DNA of 64,000 nt. Source: Rhodobacteraceae bacterium S2214. Its GTDB lineage: Bacteria; Pseudomonadota; Alphaproteobacteria; Rhodobacterales; Rhodobacteraceae. The DNA is taken from NCBI GenBank assembly GCA_025141675.1, contig CP081161.1, positions 1,772,001-1,836,000 on the forward strand. The letters are read 5' to 3'. Below the pieces are notes generated by a model that searched no databases, was not told where the DNA came from, and saw only the letters and a list, made by a program, of their open reading frames with translations. Positions 35,270-43,698 of this stretch are shown one piece after another (the stretch's first letter is position 1; the number at the start of each line of letters is the position of its first letter). A program made the translations under genes and the position numbers.

Positions 35270-36334
35270 TTACGAGTCTTTCGAGGGGTGCCAACCCGCA
35301 TAAAGCGGGTGGTCTTCGGTCAAAGGGAGGGTGACAACAGTTCCGGTCCGCGCGGCGTGGTAAATCGCAGCAACCAGTTCAATCGATTGGCGGCCGTCGG
35401 CTAGGGTGACCGCTTCGGCTGGCTGTTGTTTGAGGTCAGCTGCGATGGCTGAAAGAAAACCTGTAAATCCTTGCGGCACATCACCCACGCTATTGATGAC
35501 GTCATCAACGGCAGATTGAAGTTCTGGATCGCGTGCGGTGAAGGTCCACGTATCGGTTGCAGGCGCGTAAGGGGCTGTGCCACTGGTGATCGTGACTCCC
35601 GAGAAGGTCAACTTGAGCCGTGTGGTATCATCAGCCGCCCCAAGGGTGATTGACGACGTGACTAAAGCGCCATTCACCATTTGCATTGAGATCGATGCAC
35701 AATCCTCTGTTTCTATTGGGTTTGCGCGCGTCGCGGTAAATGCAGAAAGGCTTTGAACTGGCCCAATCAGTGCTGTGATTAGATCGTGGTTATGGATCGC
35801 ATGGCCTAAAACTGCGCCGCCGTTTTCGCCTGCCCATGTCCCACGCCAATCGATTGCATAATAATCGGCACGGCGGCACCAATGGGTCTCAATGGATGCG
35901 GCATAAGGCGTGCCCAGAAGACCAGCATCACGCAACGATTGGACCTGCGACATCGCGCGTCCGTAGCGATACTGAAAGACCGGATAAACGTTCTTATTCA
36001 AAGCATTGGATGTGGATGTTAAACTATCTGCATCCGCAAGGGATGACACCAACGGCTTTTCGCAAATCGCATGTTTACCAGCCTTCAGGACCTGCATTGT
36101 GACCGGAAAATGCAGGTGTGGCGGCAAACAGACATCCACGAGATCGATACGGGGATCAGCGAGTACTAAGTCGAGTTTATCGGTGATCGTTATCGGATCT
36201 TCGCCCACCACTTCTGATGCGCGCGCGCGATCAAGATCGCAAAGTGTTTTGACCTCGAATAGGTCCGGCAAGGCGCGATAGCCGTCAAGGTGCTCGCGAC
36301 CGATCCCTGCGCCAAGAATTGCGACCGTGATCAT
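35270..36334 (-). CDS. Gfo/Idh/MocA-family oxidoreductase (copy 1)
   Basis: NAD(P)-dependent sugar dehydrogenase family, 354 aa. N-terminal Rossmann fold VAILGAGIGREHLDGY, the family motif CEKPL near residue 93, and a C-terminal substrate domain with GHAIHNHDLITALIGP, where the His residues are probable catalytic ligands. Substrate unknown; with uxuA as neighbour, a uronic acid or its lactone or aldonate is likely. ATG overlaps the stop of the next oxidoreductase upstream. Confidence 0.88.
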   Translation of the reverse strand: MITVAILGAGIGREHLDGYRALPDLFEVKTLCDLDRARASEVVGEDPITITDKLDLVLADPRIDLVDVCLPPHLHFPVTMQVLKAGKHAICEKPLVSSLADADSLTSTSNALNKNVYPVFQYRYGRAMSQVQSLRDAGLLGTPYAASIETHWCRRADYYAIDWRGTWAGENGGAVLGHAIHNHDLITALIGPVQSLSAFTATRANPIETEDCASISMQMVNGALVTSSITLGAADDTTRLKLTFSGVTITSGTAPYAPATDTWTFTARDPELQSAVDDVINSVGDVPQGFTGFLSAIAADLKQQPAEAVTLADGRQSIELVAAIYHAARTGTVVTLPLTEDHPLYAGWHPSKDS

Positions 36335-37344
36335 TTAGCCTCCTCGGCCAGCATCTGCGCTTTGATCGCAAGTTCCATCGCTTTGAAGGTATGCGCTTGC
36401 GGAACCGCCGTGTCTGTACGGTTCCGGATATCATCGGACAGGCGCGCGAAATAGGGACGCCCCGCAACGCTGCAATCAATCTTTTCACAGCGGTCGCCGT
36501 TGACCAAATACAGGTGATCGCCTGTTTCATCGCGGGCGACGTCCACGTATTTGCGCAGCTCGATATACCCTTCGGTGCCAAGAATGGTCAGCCGCCCGTC
36601 GCCCCATGTCGGCAAAGCATCGGGTGTATACCAGTCGACCCTAATGAACCCATGCGCGTCGCCTGCTTGAAGGACGATTTCGCCATAGTCTTCAAGTTCG
36701 GGATGGTCAGGGTTCGCATAATTGGCGGTATAGGCGCGCTTAATTTCTGCGTTGGCTTGGCCCGTCAGAAACAGAAACTGATCGATCTGGTGCGAACCGA
36801 TATCGCACAGGATGCCGCCGTACCGGTCTCGTTGCCAAAACCAGTCAGGTCGCGTTGCTGCATTCAGGCGATGTGGTCCCAGACCGGTCGTCTGGATTAC
36901 TTTGCCGATAGCTCCGGCAGCGACCAGTTCAGCGGCGCGGGTCATGGAGGCGACTTCAAAACGTTCGGAAAAATTCACCGACCAAATCCGACCGGTCGCT
37001 TTTTGGGCTGTCTTGATCGCGTCGAGTTGGTCCAACGTTGTGCATCCCGGTTTGTCGGTCATAACGTCTTTGCCCGCCCGCATGGCACGCACAGCAAATG
37101 CGGCCCGATCAGCAGGCACGCAAGAGATCAGGATCAAATCAATTGACGGATCAGCTAACAGCGTCTCTACATCCGTTACCCGCGGCACGTCCGGAAATCG
37201 TTTGATAAAACCGTCTAGCGGGGGCGGGGACCCTGCGGTCCACCATCCGACGAATTCTGCACCGACCTCGATCATGCTTTCTGACATGCCAAAAATATGA
37301 CGATGATCGATTCCAATTGCGGCAAAATTCAATGGTTTCGTCAT
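36331..37344 (-). CDS. Gfo/Idh/MocA-family oxidoreductase (copy 2)
   Basis: 337 aa, Rossmann opening FAAIGIDHRHIFGM and the family motif as TDKPG rather than EKP. The opening GIDHRH replaces the usual GxGxxG, so cofactor binding may differ. C-terminal domain has CDIGSHQIDQFLFLTG. Only distantly like the other two copies. Adjacent to copy 3 with no gap and overlapping copy 1 by four bases. Confidence 0.86.
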   Translation of the reverse strand: MTKPLNFAAIGIDHRHIFGMSESMIEVGAEFVGWWTAGSPPPLDGFIKRFPDVPRVTDVETLLADPSIDLILISCVPADRAAFAVRAMRAGKDVMTDKPGCTTLDQLDAIKTAQKATGRIWSVNFSERFEVASMTRAAELVAAGAIGKVIQTTGLGPHRLNAATRPDWFWQRDRYGGILCDIGSHQIDQFLFLTGQANAEIKRAYTANYANPDHPELEDYGEIVLQAGDAHGFIRVDWYTPDALPTWGDGRLTILGTEGYIELRKYVDVARDETGDHLYLVNGDRCEKIDCSVAGRPYFARLSDDIRNRTDTAVPQAHTFKAMELAIKAQMLAEEAK

Positions 37345-38385
37345 CTACGGACCTTTCTGAACGCGAACCGACCGCTTTTCGTGTGACGACTGGACGATCG
37401 CATCGATCAAATAGTGGACCTGAAGGCTGGCGCGACCGCTGGCTATCGGGGCAGTGCCGTCACGAACGGCCTGTGCAAAAACAGAGATAATCGCCTGATG
37501 CCATGCGAAGGTGAAGGCCATCGGGTCAGCGCCACCGCCCGTGTCGGCCTTTTCGCCAGTGACCTCCGTCGTCCCGTCGCGCCATTGCACGGTCACTTGT
37601 CCGCCTGTCAGCGTCGCGGACGCATGTGCGCAGTGCAGGGTGATAGACTCGGGCTGCCCTGGAAAACTGGCCGTGCTGGCAACGAGCGATCCGACGGCGC
37701 CAGACGCCAGATCAAGGCCCGCTGTCACATAATCCTCAGCTTCCATGTCATGTGATGCGGTAGTTCTGATGGTCGCTTGGACGTTTTCAATTGGGCCGAT
37801 CAAAGAAAGGGCAAGGTCCAAGGTGTGGATCGCTTGAGACATCAATACGCCACCACCGTCACGGGCGTACGTTCCGCGTCCGGGTTCATCGTAATAGGAT
37901 TGATCCCGCCACCACGGCACGGATATTTCCACGACGGCGATGTCGCCCATCGCGCCGTCACGCAGGCGTTTTGCCAGATCAGCCGTGCTTTCCCGTACTC
38001 TGTGCTGAAAAACGATGCCAAGCGGAACGGATGCGTCTTCGCAGATTTGTACGATGGTTGTGGCTGTTTCGGTATCAACGGCCACGGGTTTTTCCATCAA
38101 GATCGGCTTACCGGCATTTGCGCATGCGGTAACCAGATCAAGACGGGCATTGGGCGGTGTGCAGATAATGACGAAATCGACGTCCGGGTCCGAAGCGATG
38201 TCAGGCACTGTGTCGTAGACCTTGAGCGGGCCTTCCAGAACCGGTGTCATTTCCCGCGCAAAAGCGACCGCTTTTTCAGTGTTGCGTGCGTAGATACCGT
38301 GCAAGGTCACATCCGGAGCAGCCGCAATGGCGCGTACGTGCGTTTCGGCAACCATCCCCAAACCGATCAGCACTGCGTTCATCAT
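37345..38385 (-). CDS. Gfo/Idh/MocA-family oxidoreductase (copy 3)
   Basis: 346 aa. Rossmann opening AVLIGLGMVAETHVRAI, motif MEKPVAV near residue 95, and SQAIHTLDLALSLIGP in the substrate domain. First gene of the operon. I start it at the ATG at 38385 (MMNAV) after GGAGCAAGACGC; the frame is open far upstream to 38703 across the divergent promoter, which is not credible. The divergent GntR gene and a perfect palindrome lie immediately upstream. Confidence 0.87.
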   Translation of the reverse strand: MMNAVLIGLGMVAETHVRAIAAAPDVTLHGIYARNTEKAVAFAREMTPVLEGPLKVYDTVPDIASDPDVDFVIICTPPNARLDLVTACANAGKPILMEKPVAVDTETATTIVQICEDASVPLGIVFQHRVRESTADLAKRLRDGAMGDIAVVEISVPWWRDQSYYDEPGRGTYARDGGGVLMSQAIHTLDLALSLIGPIENVQATIRTTASHDMEAEDYVTAGLDLASGAVGSLVASTASFPGQPESITLHCAHASATLTGGQVTVQWRDGTTEVTGEKADTGGGADPMAFTFAWHQAIISVFAQAVRDGTAPIASGRASLQVHYLIDAIVQSSHEKRSVRVQKGP

Positions 38386-38452
38386 TGCGTCTTGCTCCAT
38401 TCGTTCGCCTGTTACGAAACGTAACGGAAGCGGGCGGCCATTGTAAAGCGCC

Positions 38453-38468
38453 GGTATACCGGTATACC
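38453..38468. promoter_or_regulatory. Perfect 16-bp palindromic operator GGTATACCGGTATACC
   Basis: Two tandem GGTATACC octamers, each self-complementary, together a perfect 16-bp palindrome, 7 bp before the GntR start codon and 68 bp before the divergent oxidoreductase operon. FCD-type GntR proteins bind GTxTACxAC-like palindromes, so autoregulation and control of the operon are likely. Confidence 0.75.
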
Positions 38469-38475
38469 ACATAGC

Positions 38476-39204
38476 ATGTCTGATGATGATCCTTCCGCTC
38501 CGCCTGCCTTGACGGCGCTGACACCCGCGTGTGTTGATCCCGCTTTGGCGGCGGGTCCGCAGGTATTCGCGATTCTCAAAGATGCGATCCTGTCGATGCG
38601 GCTGGTCCCCGGTCAGGCCTTGTCGGAACCCGAAATCGGAACTCAGCTGGGTGCCAGCAGAACGCCTGTCCGCGAAGCGCTTGCGCAACTGCGCGCCTTG
38701 CATTTGGTAAAAACGCGGCCAAGCCGCGGTAGCTTTGTCACCAAGCTAAACGCAGCAAAGCTGCAAGAGGCACAATTTCTAAGAGAGGCGCTTGAGGTTG
38801 CCAATGTCACCCGCATCGTTGAATTTGGTATGTCTGCTGATGTGCGGGCGGCGATTGCTGAAAACCTTGCAGGGCAGGCGGCGGCGATTGTGGATGGCGA
38901 CTATCTTGGGTTTCACCATCTCGACGATGCTTTTCACGGGTTGATTGCAGACGGCACGGGTTTCCCGCGTGCAGCGCAGGTTTTGCATGATGAGAAGGCG
39001 CAGCTAGATCGTTTGCGGGTGATTTCTTTGAATGATCCTGAACGGTTAAGCACCCTCCATGCAGAGCATACTGGATTATTTGATGCGATGATTGCGCAAG
39101 ACAAAGCACTGGCGACAGAAATTGCACGAAATCACACAAGGGCAGTTCTGGCGTTGTTGCAGGATGTCGCAGAACAGAACGCAGCGTTTTTCGATCCATC
39201 TTGA
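38476..39204 (+). CDS. GntR-family (FCD) transcription regulator of the oxidoreductase-uxuA operon
   Basis: 242 aa. Winged HTH with GTQLGASRTPVREALAQLRAL near residues 53-73 and a C-terminal FCD domain with FHHLDDAFHGLIAD and a late NHTRAV. The ATG at 38476 has no ribosome binding site and lies 8 bp beyond the palindrome, so the message may be leaderless or the start may be slightly downstream. Divergent from the sugar-acid operon, which it probably represses. Distinct from the other GntR protein in the window. Confidence 0.87.
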   Translation: MSDDDPSAPPALTALTPACVDPALAAGPQVFAILKDAILSMRLVPGQALSEPEIGTQLGASRTPVREALAQLRALHLVKTRPSRGSFVTKLNAAKLQEAQFLREALEVANVTRIVEFGMSADVRAAIAENLAGQAAAIVDGDYLGFHHLDDAFHGLIADGTGFPRAAQVLHDEKAQLDRLRVISLNDPERLSTLHAEHTGLFDAMIAQDKALATEIARNHTRAVLALLQDVAEQNAAFFDPS

Positions 39205-39307
39205 GCAAGCACGGCAAGGCCAACGCTGCATGGCTTTTCTTTCAAAGCGGTATGGGCTAACCCGAACCCGAACTCGGCCCGGAAGGGCTGCGATTGGGAT
39301 ATGTCAC

Positions 39308-40303
39308 ATGAGTGTAGACAAAGTCAGAGACGCCGCGCGTTTGTCCGTCGCCCCGATGATGGATTGGACGGACAAGCATTGCCGTTATTTGCACCGGTTG
39401 ATGTCAAAGCAGACCCTTCTTTATACCGAAATGGTGACGGCACCTGCGATTGTTCATGGTGATCGTGATCGGCTGCTAGGCTTTCATGCTGCTGAACATC
39501 CAGTGGCGCTGCAGCTTGGTGGGTCTGATCCTGCGCAATTGGCGCAGGCGACCGCTATTGCCGCGGAATACGGCTATGACGAAGTTAATTTGAACTGCGG
39601 TTGCCCGTCTGACAGGGTGCAATCCGGTTCATTTGGCGCGATCCTGATGGAAAGTCCTGACGTCGTTGCAGCCTGTGTGAAAGCAATGCAGGACGCGTCC
39701 GATTTGCCGGTGACCGTCAAGTGCCGGATCGGAGTGGACGATAAAGATCCGGCGACGGTTTTGCCTGACTTTTTGGCGCGGGTCAGTGCTGCTGGTGTCG
39801 ATCGTTTTACAATTCACGCGCGCAAGGCATGGCTGCAAGGGTTGTCCCCGAAAGAAAACCGCGATGTGCCGCCACTTGATTACGAATTGGTACATGAAAT
39901 GAAAGGGTTGTTCCCGCATCTTCATCTGTCCATCAATGGTGGAATTACCAATTTGGACGCAGCACTTGGCTTTCTGGATGCGGGGCTGGACGGCGTGATG
40001 ATTGGGCGGTCCGCGTATCATACGCCGTCTGACGTGCTGTTAGACGCAGATCGTCTTATTTACGGTGCAGACGCCGCGAAGTCCGCCGAAGACGTCGTGC
40101 TCGAAATGGTGCCGTATATCACGGATCACATCGCGCAGGGTGGTCGCCTGAACCAAGTCACACGTCATATGCTTGGCATGTTCCAAGCCCGCCCTGGCGC
40201 ACGTATGTGGCGGCGCTATCTGTCCGAGAACGCGCACCGCGACGGGGCTGATGCGCAGGTCCTGCTTGATGCTTTGTCCTTTATTACGAAAGAAGCCGCA
40301 TAA
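39308..40303 (+). CDS. dusA: tRNA-dihydrouridine synthase A
   Basis: Flavoenzyme reducing uridine in the tRNA D-loop (DusA class, positions 20 and 20a). FMN-barrel motifs SVAPMMDWTDKHCR, the catalytic Cys in NLNCGCPSDRVQ, TVKCRIGVDD and INGGITN, GVMIGRSAYHTP. Start ATG at 39308 gives 331 aa, the DusA norm; the frame is open upstream into the GntR gene without resemblance. The stop overlaps the following permease gene (TAATG). Confidence 0.94.
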   Translation: MSVDKVRDAARLSVAPMMDWTDKHCRYLHRLMSKQTLLYTEMVTAPAIVHGDRDRLLGFHAAEHPVALQLGGSDPAQLAQATAIAAEYGYDEVNLNCGCPSDRVQSGSFGAILMESPDVVAACVKAMQDASDLPVTVKCRIGVDDKDPATVLPDFLARVSAAGVDRFTIHARKAWLQGLSPKENRDVPPLDYELVHEMKGLFPHLHLSINGGITNLDAALGFLDAGLDGVMIGRSAYHTPSDVLLDADRLIYGADAAKSAEDVVLEMVPYITDHIAQGGRLNQVTRHMLGMFQARPGARMWRRYLSENAHRDGADAQVLLDALSFITKEAA

Positions 40304-41127
40304 TGCCTGAACTCTCACTTTTGTTGCCGATGGTCGGTTTGATTTTGATCATTGGTGCCTTTGCCGGTGTTTTGGCGGGCCTGTTGGGGGTTGGGGGCGG
40401 CATCGTGTTGGTCCCTGCGTTTTTCTACGCATTTAGTGCCCTTGGTTACGACAGCCCGCAGCTGATGCAATTGTGTTTAGGAACATCGCTTGCGACCATC
40501 ATCGTGACGTCGGTCCGGTCTGGGTTGGCGCATCACAAAAAAGGTGCCGTGGACCTGCAAATCCTAAAGGGCTGGCTGCCCGGTATCGTGATCGGCGCGG
40601 TCATCGGGGTGAGCATCGCGACATCACTGCGGTCTGGTGCCTTGCAAGCCATCTTCGGTGTGCTCGCGATTATTGTCGGGGCCTATATGGCCTTTGGACG
40701 CGCATCATGGCGTTTAGGTCCGGAGATGCCTGTGGGGCCAGCTCGTGCAGTGCTTTCGCCGCTGCTGGGGTTTTTGTCGGTGCTTATGGGGATCGGTGGC
40801 GGGTCGTTTGGCGTCCCCGTGATGTCACTCTATGGCGTCGCTATTCACCGCGCCGTGGCCACGGCCGCAGGATTTGGTGTGATCATCGCCGTGCCGTCCG
40901 TGATCGGGTTTTTGCTCGCGGATATGTCGGATGTTCCAACGCCGCCGTTGACGATCGGGGCAGTTAATCTTGTGGCTTTCGCGCTTGTGATTGCGATGAC
41001 GTTGATCACTGCGCCTTGGGGGGCTGCATTGGCGCATAAGATGGATCCTAAACCACTCAAGAAAGTCTTTGGCGTGTTTTTGATCCTCGTGGCGCTGAAC
41101 ATGTTGCGTAAAGCACTGATTGGCTAA
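40303..41127 (+). CDS. TauE/SafE-family sulfite/organosulfonate permease
   Basis: 274-aa membrane protein, about eight hydrophobic segments, with the family repeats GVLAGLLGVGGGIVLVPAFF near the N-terminus and MGIGGGSFGVPVMSLYG in the second half. Family members export sulfite, sulfoacetate or take part in anion uptake; substrate not deducible here. Coupled to dusA. Confidence 0.87.
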   Translation: MPELSLLLPMVGLILIIGAFAGVLAGLLGVGGGIVLVPAFFYAFSALGYDSPQLMQLCLGTSLATIIVTSVRSGLAHHKKGAVDLQILKGWLPGIVIGAVIGVSIATSLRSGALQAIFGVLAIIVGAYMAFGRASWRLGPEMPVGPARAVLSPLLGFLSVLMGIGGGSFGVPVMSLYGVAIHRAVATAAGFGVIIAVPSVIGFLLADMSDVPTPPLTIGAVNLVAFALVIAMTLITAPWGAALAHKMDPKPLKKVFGVFLILVALNMLRKALIG

Positions 41128-41161
41128 ACGGTCCGGGTTTTGCGAAATTTTGGCCCTGCGG

Positions 41162-41821
41162 TTATTTCCGTTGGGCCAAATATGCCGTGTAGGACTTTTC
41201 AGGTTCATCCACAAAAAGGCTCGGTAGAATACGCATGTGCGTGATCTGATCAACGCGGAGATCATCGAAGCCCTTGGTCGTTTCGCACCAGACAACGCAG
41301 GTCCAAAGCCGCCCCCAATAATCCAGTTGGAGCGGCCTGACGGTTCTATGGTGCCCACCTATAGATAGCAGCAGTTTTTGGCGGGTCCGAATGGCCTGCC
41401 TGATTTGCGGCAAATGCTGGAACCCTTTCGCGGCATCCGCAAAAGGGTAGATCGCAAAACTATAGGGGGCAGGGCTGCGTGACCGATCCTCTGGCATGAC
41501 CGCGTCCAGTTTTTGGGTCAATGTGTTCGCTGCCGTGGCAAGCTCTGCATCATTCCCGCCGCCGACAGCCATCAATCCCATATGCAACGCCTCTAATTCG
41601 GTCATGGTCAGGTTCAGCGGGGGCAGTGTGATGGCAGCCGTCACATGATAGCCCACGCCACGTTCACCTTCGATTGGCACACCGGACGCGGCGAGCGTTT
41701 CCATGTCGCGATAAATCGTCCGCAGACTGACATCGACGGCGGCAGCAAGATCGCCAGCACGGTGAAGCGCTCCATCTCTGAGGATTTGAACAAGTGCCAT
41801 CAGGCGGTCGGCGCGTCGCAT
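41162..41821 (-). CDS. YafY-type HTH/WYL transcription regulator
   Basis: 219 aa: N-terminal DeoR-like HTH (GDLAAAVDVSLRTIYRDMETL) and a C-terminal WYL domain, seen in RTVRPLQLDYWGRLWTCVVW. Start ATG at 41821 with AAGGAATC in front; the frame is open to 41968 without resemblance. An array of TGACA elements lies just upstream, probably its own operator. Divergent from tatA. Confidence 0.88.
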   Translation of the reverse strand: MRRADRLMALVQILRDGALHRAGDLAAAVDVSLRTIYRDMETLAASGVPIEGERGVGYHVTAAITLPPLNLTMTELEALHMGLMAVGGGNDAELATAANTLTQKLDAVMPEDRSRSPAPYSFAIYPFADAAKGFQHLPQIRQAIRTRQKLLLSIGGHHRTVRPLQLDYWGRLWTCVVWCETTKGFDDLRVDQITHMRILPSLFVDEPEKSYTAYLAQRK

Positions 41822-41849
41822 CTTTGATTCCTTATCAACCTGTCCATTT

Positions 41850-41977
41850 TGACAAAAAGCTGACAACTGACAAGTATTTGTCACAAATAACATCATGCCC
41901 TTGCAAAAAAGGGGTTTTATCTTGTATTTTCCCACTTCCATCGCGGCACTTTGCCCCCTATCTGTCAATCAATGACA
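41850..41977. promoter_or_regulatory. Array of TGACA/TGTCA elements between WYL regulator and tatA
   Basis: TGACA at 41850, 41861 and 41868, TGTCA at 41879 and 41963, TGACA at 41973. Two form clear inverted repeats: TGACAA-GTAT-TTGTCA (41868-41883) and TCTGTCA-ATCAA-TGACAGA (41961-41979). The first set is 30-60 bp before the regulator start, the second about 40 bp before tatA. Confidence 0.6.
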
Positions 41978-42017
41978 GATTTATGCGGGTCGAACGGCCT
42001 GCTCTAAGGAGAACATC

Positions 42018-42230
42018 ATGCTTAATAACATCGGTATCCCCGGCATCCTTCTGATCGCCGTTGTTGTCTTGGTCCTGTTTGGCCGTGGCAAAGTATCCAG
42101 CCTGATGGGCGAAGTGGGCAAAGGCATCACTGCGTTCAAAAAGGGCGTGAACGACGCGGACAAAGAAGTCACAGACGAAATGGCAAACGCCAAAGACGTG
42201 ACACCTGCTGAAGAGCAAGACAAAGTCTAA
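42018..42230 (+). CDS. tatA: Twin-arginine translocase subunit TatA
   Basis: 70 aa: one N-terminal transmembrane helix ([17 protein letters not shown]), the FGRGK hinge, then an amphipathic helix and an acidic tail. Forms the variable-size Tat channel. Start ATG preceded by TAAGGAGAACATC. First of the tatABC operon. Confidence 0.95.
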   Translation: MLNNIGIPGILLIAVVVLVLFGRGKVSSLMGEVGKGITAFKKGVNDADKEVTDEMANAKDVTPAEEQDKV

Positions 42231-42265
42231 GTCGCCCATATCTGATCCCTATAAGGTAATCGCAC

Positions 42266-42709
42266 ATGTTTGGCCTCGGCTGGAGTGAAATGATGGTGGT
42301 GGGCATTGTTGCCCTCATCGTGATCGGTCCTAAGGACCTGCCGCAACTGTTCCGCACAATGGGAGAGTTTACAGGCAAGGCCAAAGGCATGGCGCGCGAG
42401 TTCTCGAAAGCGATGAATGATGCGGCCAATGATGCCGGTGTGAACGATATCTCTAAGGGGCTGAAAGCCGCTGCAAACCCCAAGGCATTTGGTGTCGACA
42501 AACTGAAAGAAGCGTCAGGCATCACTGCGGCGACCGCAGCCTTGTCGCCTGAACGGGCGGCGGCCAAAGAAAAGATGGACGCAGGTATGGCGCAGGCCGC
42601 AGAGGCCCGCAAAGAACGCGAGGCTGCGAAAGCAGCCGAAGCTGAAACGGCCGCACCTGAGGTCGGCCAAACCAAAGCACCGACCGCGCCAAAAGAGGGC
42701 GAAGCATGA
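42266..42709 (+). CDS. tatB: Twin-arginine translocase subunit TatB
   Basis: 147 aa; [20 protein letters not shown] with the conserved Glu, then [15 protein letters not shown], the TatB hinge and amphipathic helix. The C-terminal half is Ala/Glu/Lys rich and probably disordered. Works with TatC in twin-arginine signal recognition. Overlaps tatC (ATGA). Confidence 0.95.
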   Translation: MFGLGWSEMMVVGIVALIVIGPKDLPQLFRTMGEFTGKAKGMAREFSKAMNDAANDAGVNDISKGLKAAANPKAFGVDKLKEASGITAATAALSPERAAAKEKMDAGMAQAAEARKEREAAKAAEAETAAPEVGQTKAPTAPKEGEA

Positions 42710-43698
42710 GCACCCAAGACGAGATGGACGGCAGCGCCGCGCCGTTAATCGAACACCTGACCGAGCTGCGGCAGCGTCTTATCTATTCGGTTGGCGCGTT
42801 TTTGGTCGCCATGGTGTTGTGCTTTTCGTTTGGCAGCATGTTGCTCGACTTTTTGCTTGGGCCGATTGAGAAAACGATGCGGTCCTTGGGCAACGAAAAT
42901 CCTGTGATGCAATACACTGCGCCGCAGGAATACTTTTTCACGTTGATCCGCATTTCGGTTGTGGGCGGTCTAACGCTATCGTTCCCTGTGATCGCGTATC
43001 AGCTGTGGCGTTTTGTGGCGCCCGGTCTCTACAAGAACGAAAAGAACGCGTTCTTGCCATTTATCATCTCAAGTCCCGTACTTTTTTTGATCGGCGCGGC
43101 CTTCGCCCATTATGTGGTCGTACCGCTTGCCATGGCGTTTTTCCTCGGGTTTGCTGACCTTCCATCGTTCGTTTCTGCGATCATGGCAGATGCTGTTGCG
43201 CCTCCTGCGAACGGCGCGTTGTTACTGCCTGGCTCTGGCGGGACAAGCGCAATGCCAGCCTTCGCAGCACCGCCAAGCGACGGTGGCGTTGACATTGTCT
43301 TCAACGGCAAAGTCAACGAAACTCTTGATATCACGCTGAAAATGATCGTGGCCTTTGGGGTTTGTTTCCAGCTTCCGGTTCTTTTGACCCTAATGGGTAC
43401 GGCTGGTCTTGCGTCATCGCGCGGCCTGCGCAACGTCCGCAAATACGCGATTGTTGGTATTCTTGTAGTTGCGGCGTTGGTCACGCCACCGGACGTCACC
43501 ACCCAGCTGATCTTGTTTGTGGTGGTCTTCGGGCTGTACGAAATCTCGATCCATTTGGTGGCAGGCGTCGAACGACGCAAAGACAAAGCGGCGCGTGCTG
43601 AAGGCATTATCGGCGAAGATGAAAGCTTGTTCGACGACATCGAGGATGACGAAGAAGATGCAGATTTAGCCGACGCTGCGGACGAGCCAAAGCCATGA
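42706..43698 (+). CDS. tatC: Twin-arginine translocase subunit TatC
   Basis: Six-helix receptor for twin-arginine signal peptides; N-terminal [16 protein letters not shown] carries the family signature. Two lineage-style additions are visible: a Pro/Gly/Ala-rich insertion of roughly 40 residues in the periplasmic loop before helix 4 ([20 protein letters not shown]), and an acidic C-terminal tail ([19 protein letters not shown]). 330 aa instead of about 260. Overlaps the following ATPase gene. Confidence 0.94.
   Translation: MSTQDEMDGSAAPLIEHLTELRQRLIYSVGAFLVAMVLCFSFGSMLLDFLLGPIEKTMRSLGNENPVMQYTAPQEYFFTLIRISVVGGLTLSFPVIAYQLWRFVAPGLYKNEKNAFLPFIISSPVLFLIGAAFAHYVVVPLAMAFFLGFADLPSFVSAIMADAVAPPANGALLLPGSGGTSAMPAFAAPPSDGGVDIVFNGKVNETLDITLKMIVAFGVCFQLPVLLTLMGTAGLASSRGLRNVRKYAIVGILVVAALVTPPDVTTQLILFVVVFGLYEISIHLVAGVERRKDKAARAEGIIGEDESLFDDIEDDEEDADLADAADEPKP

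Noticed and set aside
38386..38703. Long N-terminal extension of oxidoreductase copy 3
   Set aside because: It would run through the divergent promoter, the palindrome and part of the GntR gene; the ATG at 38385 gives a normal family N-terminus.
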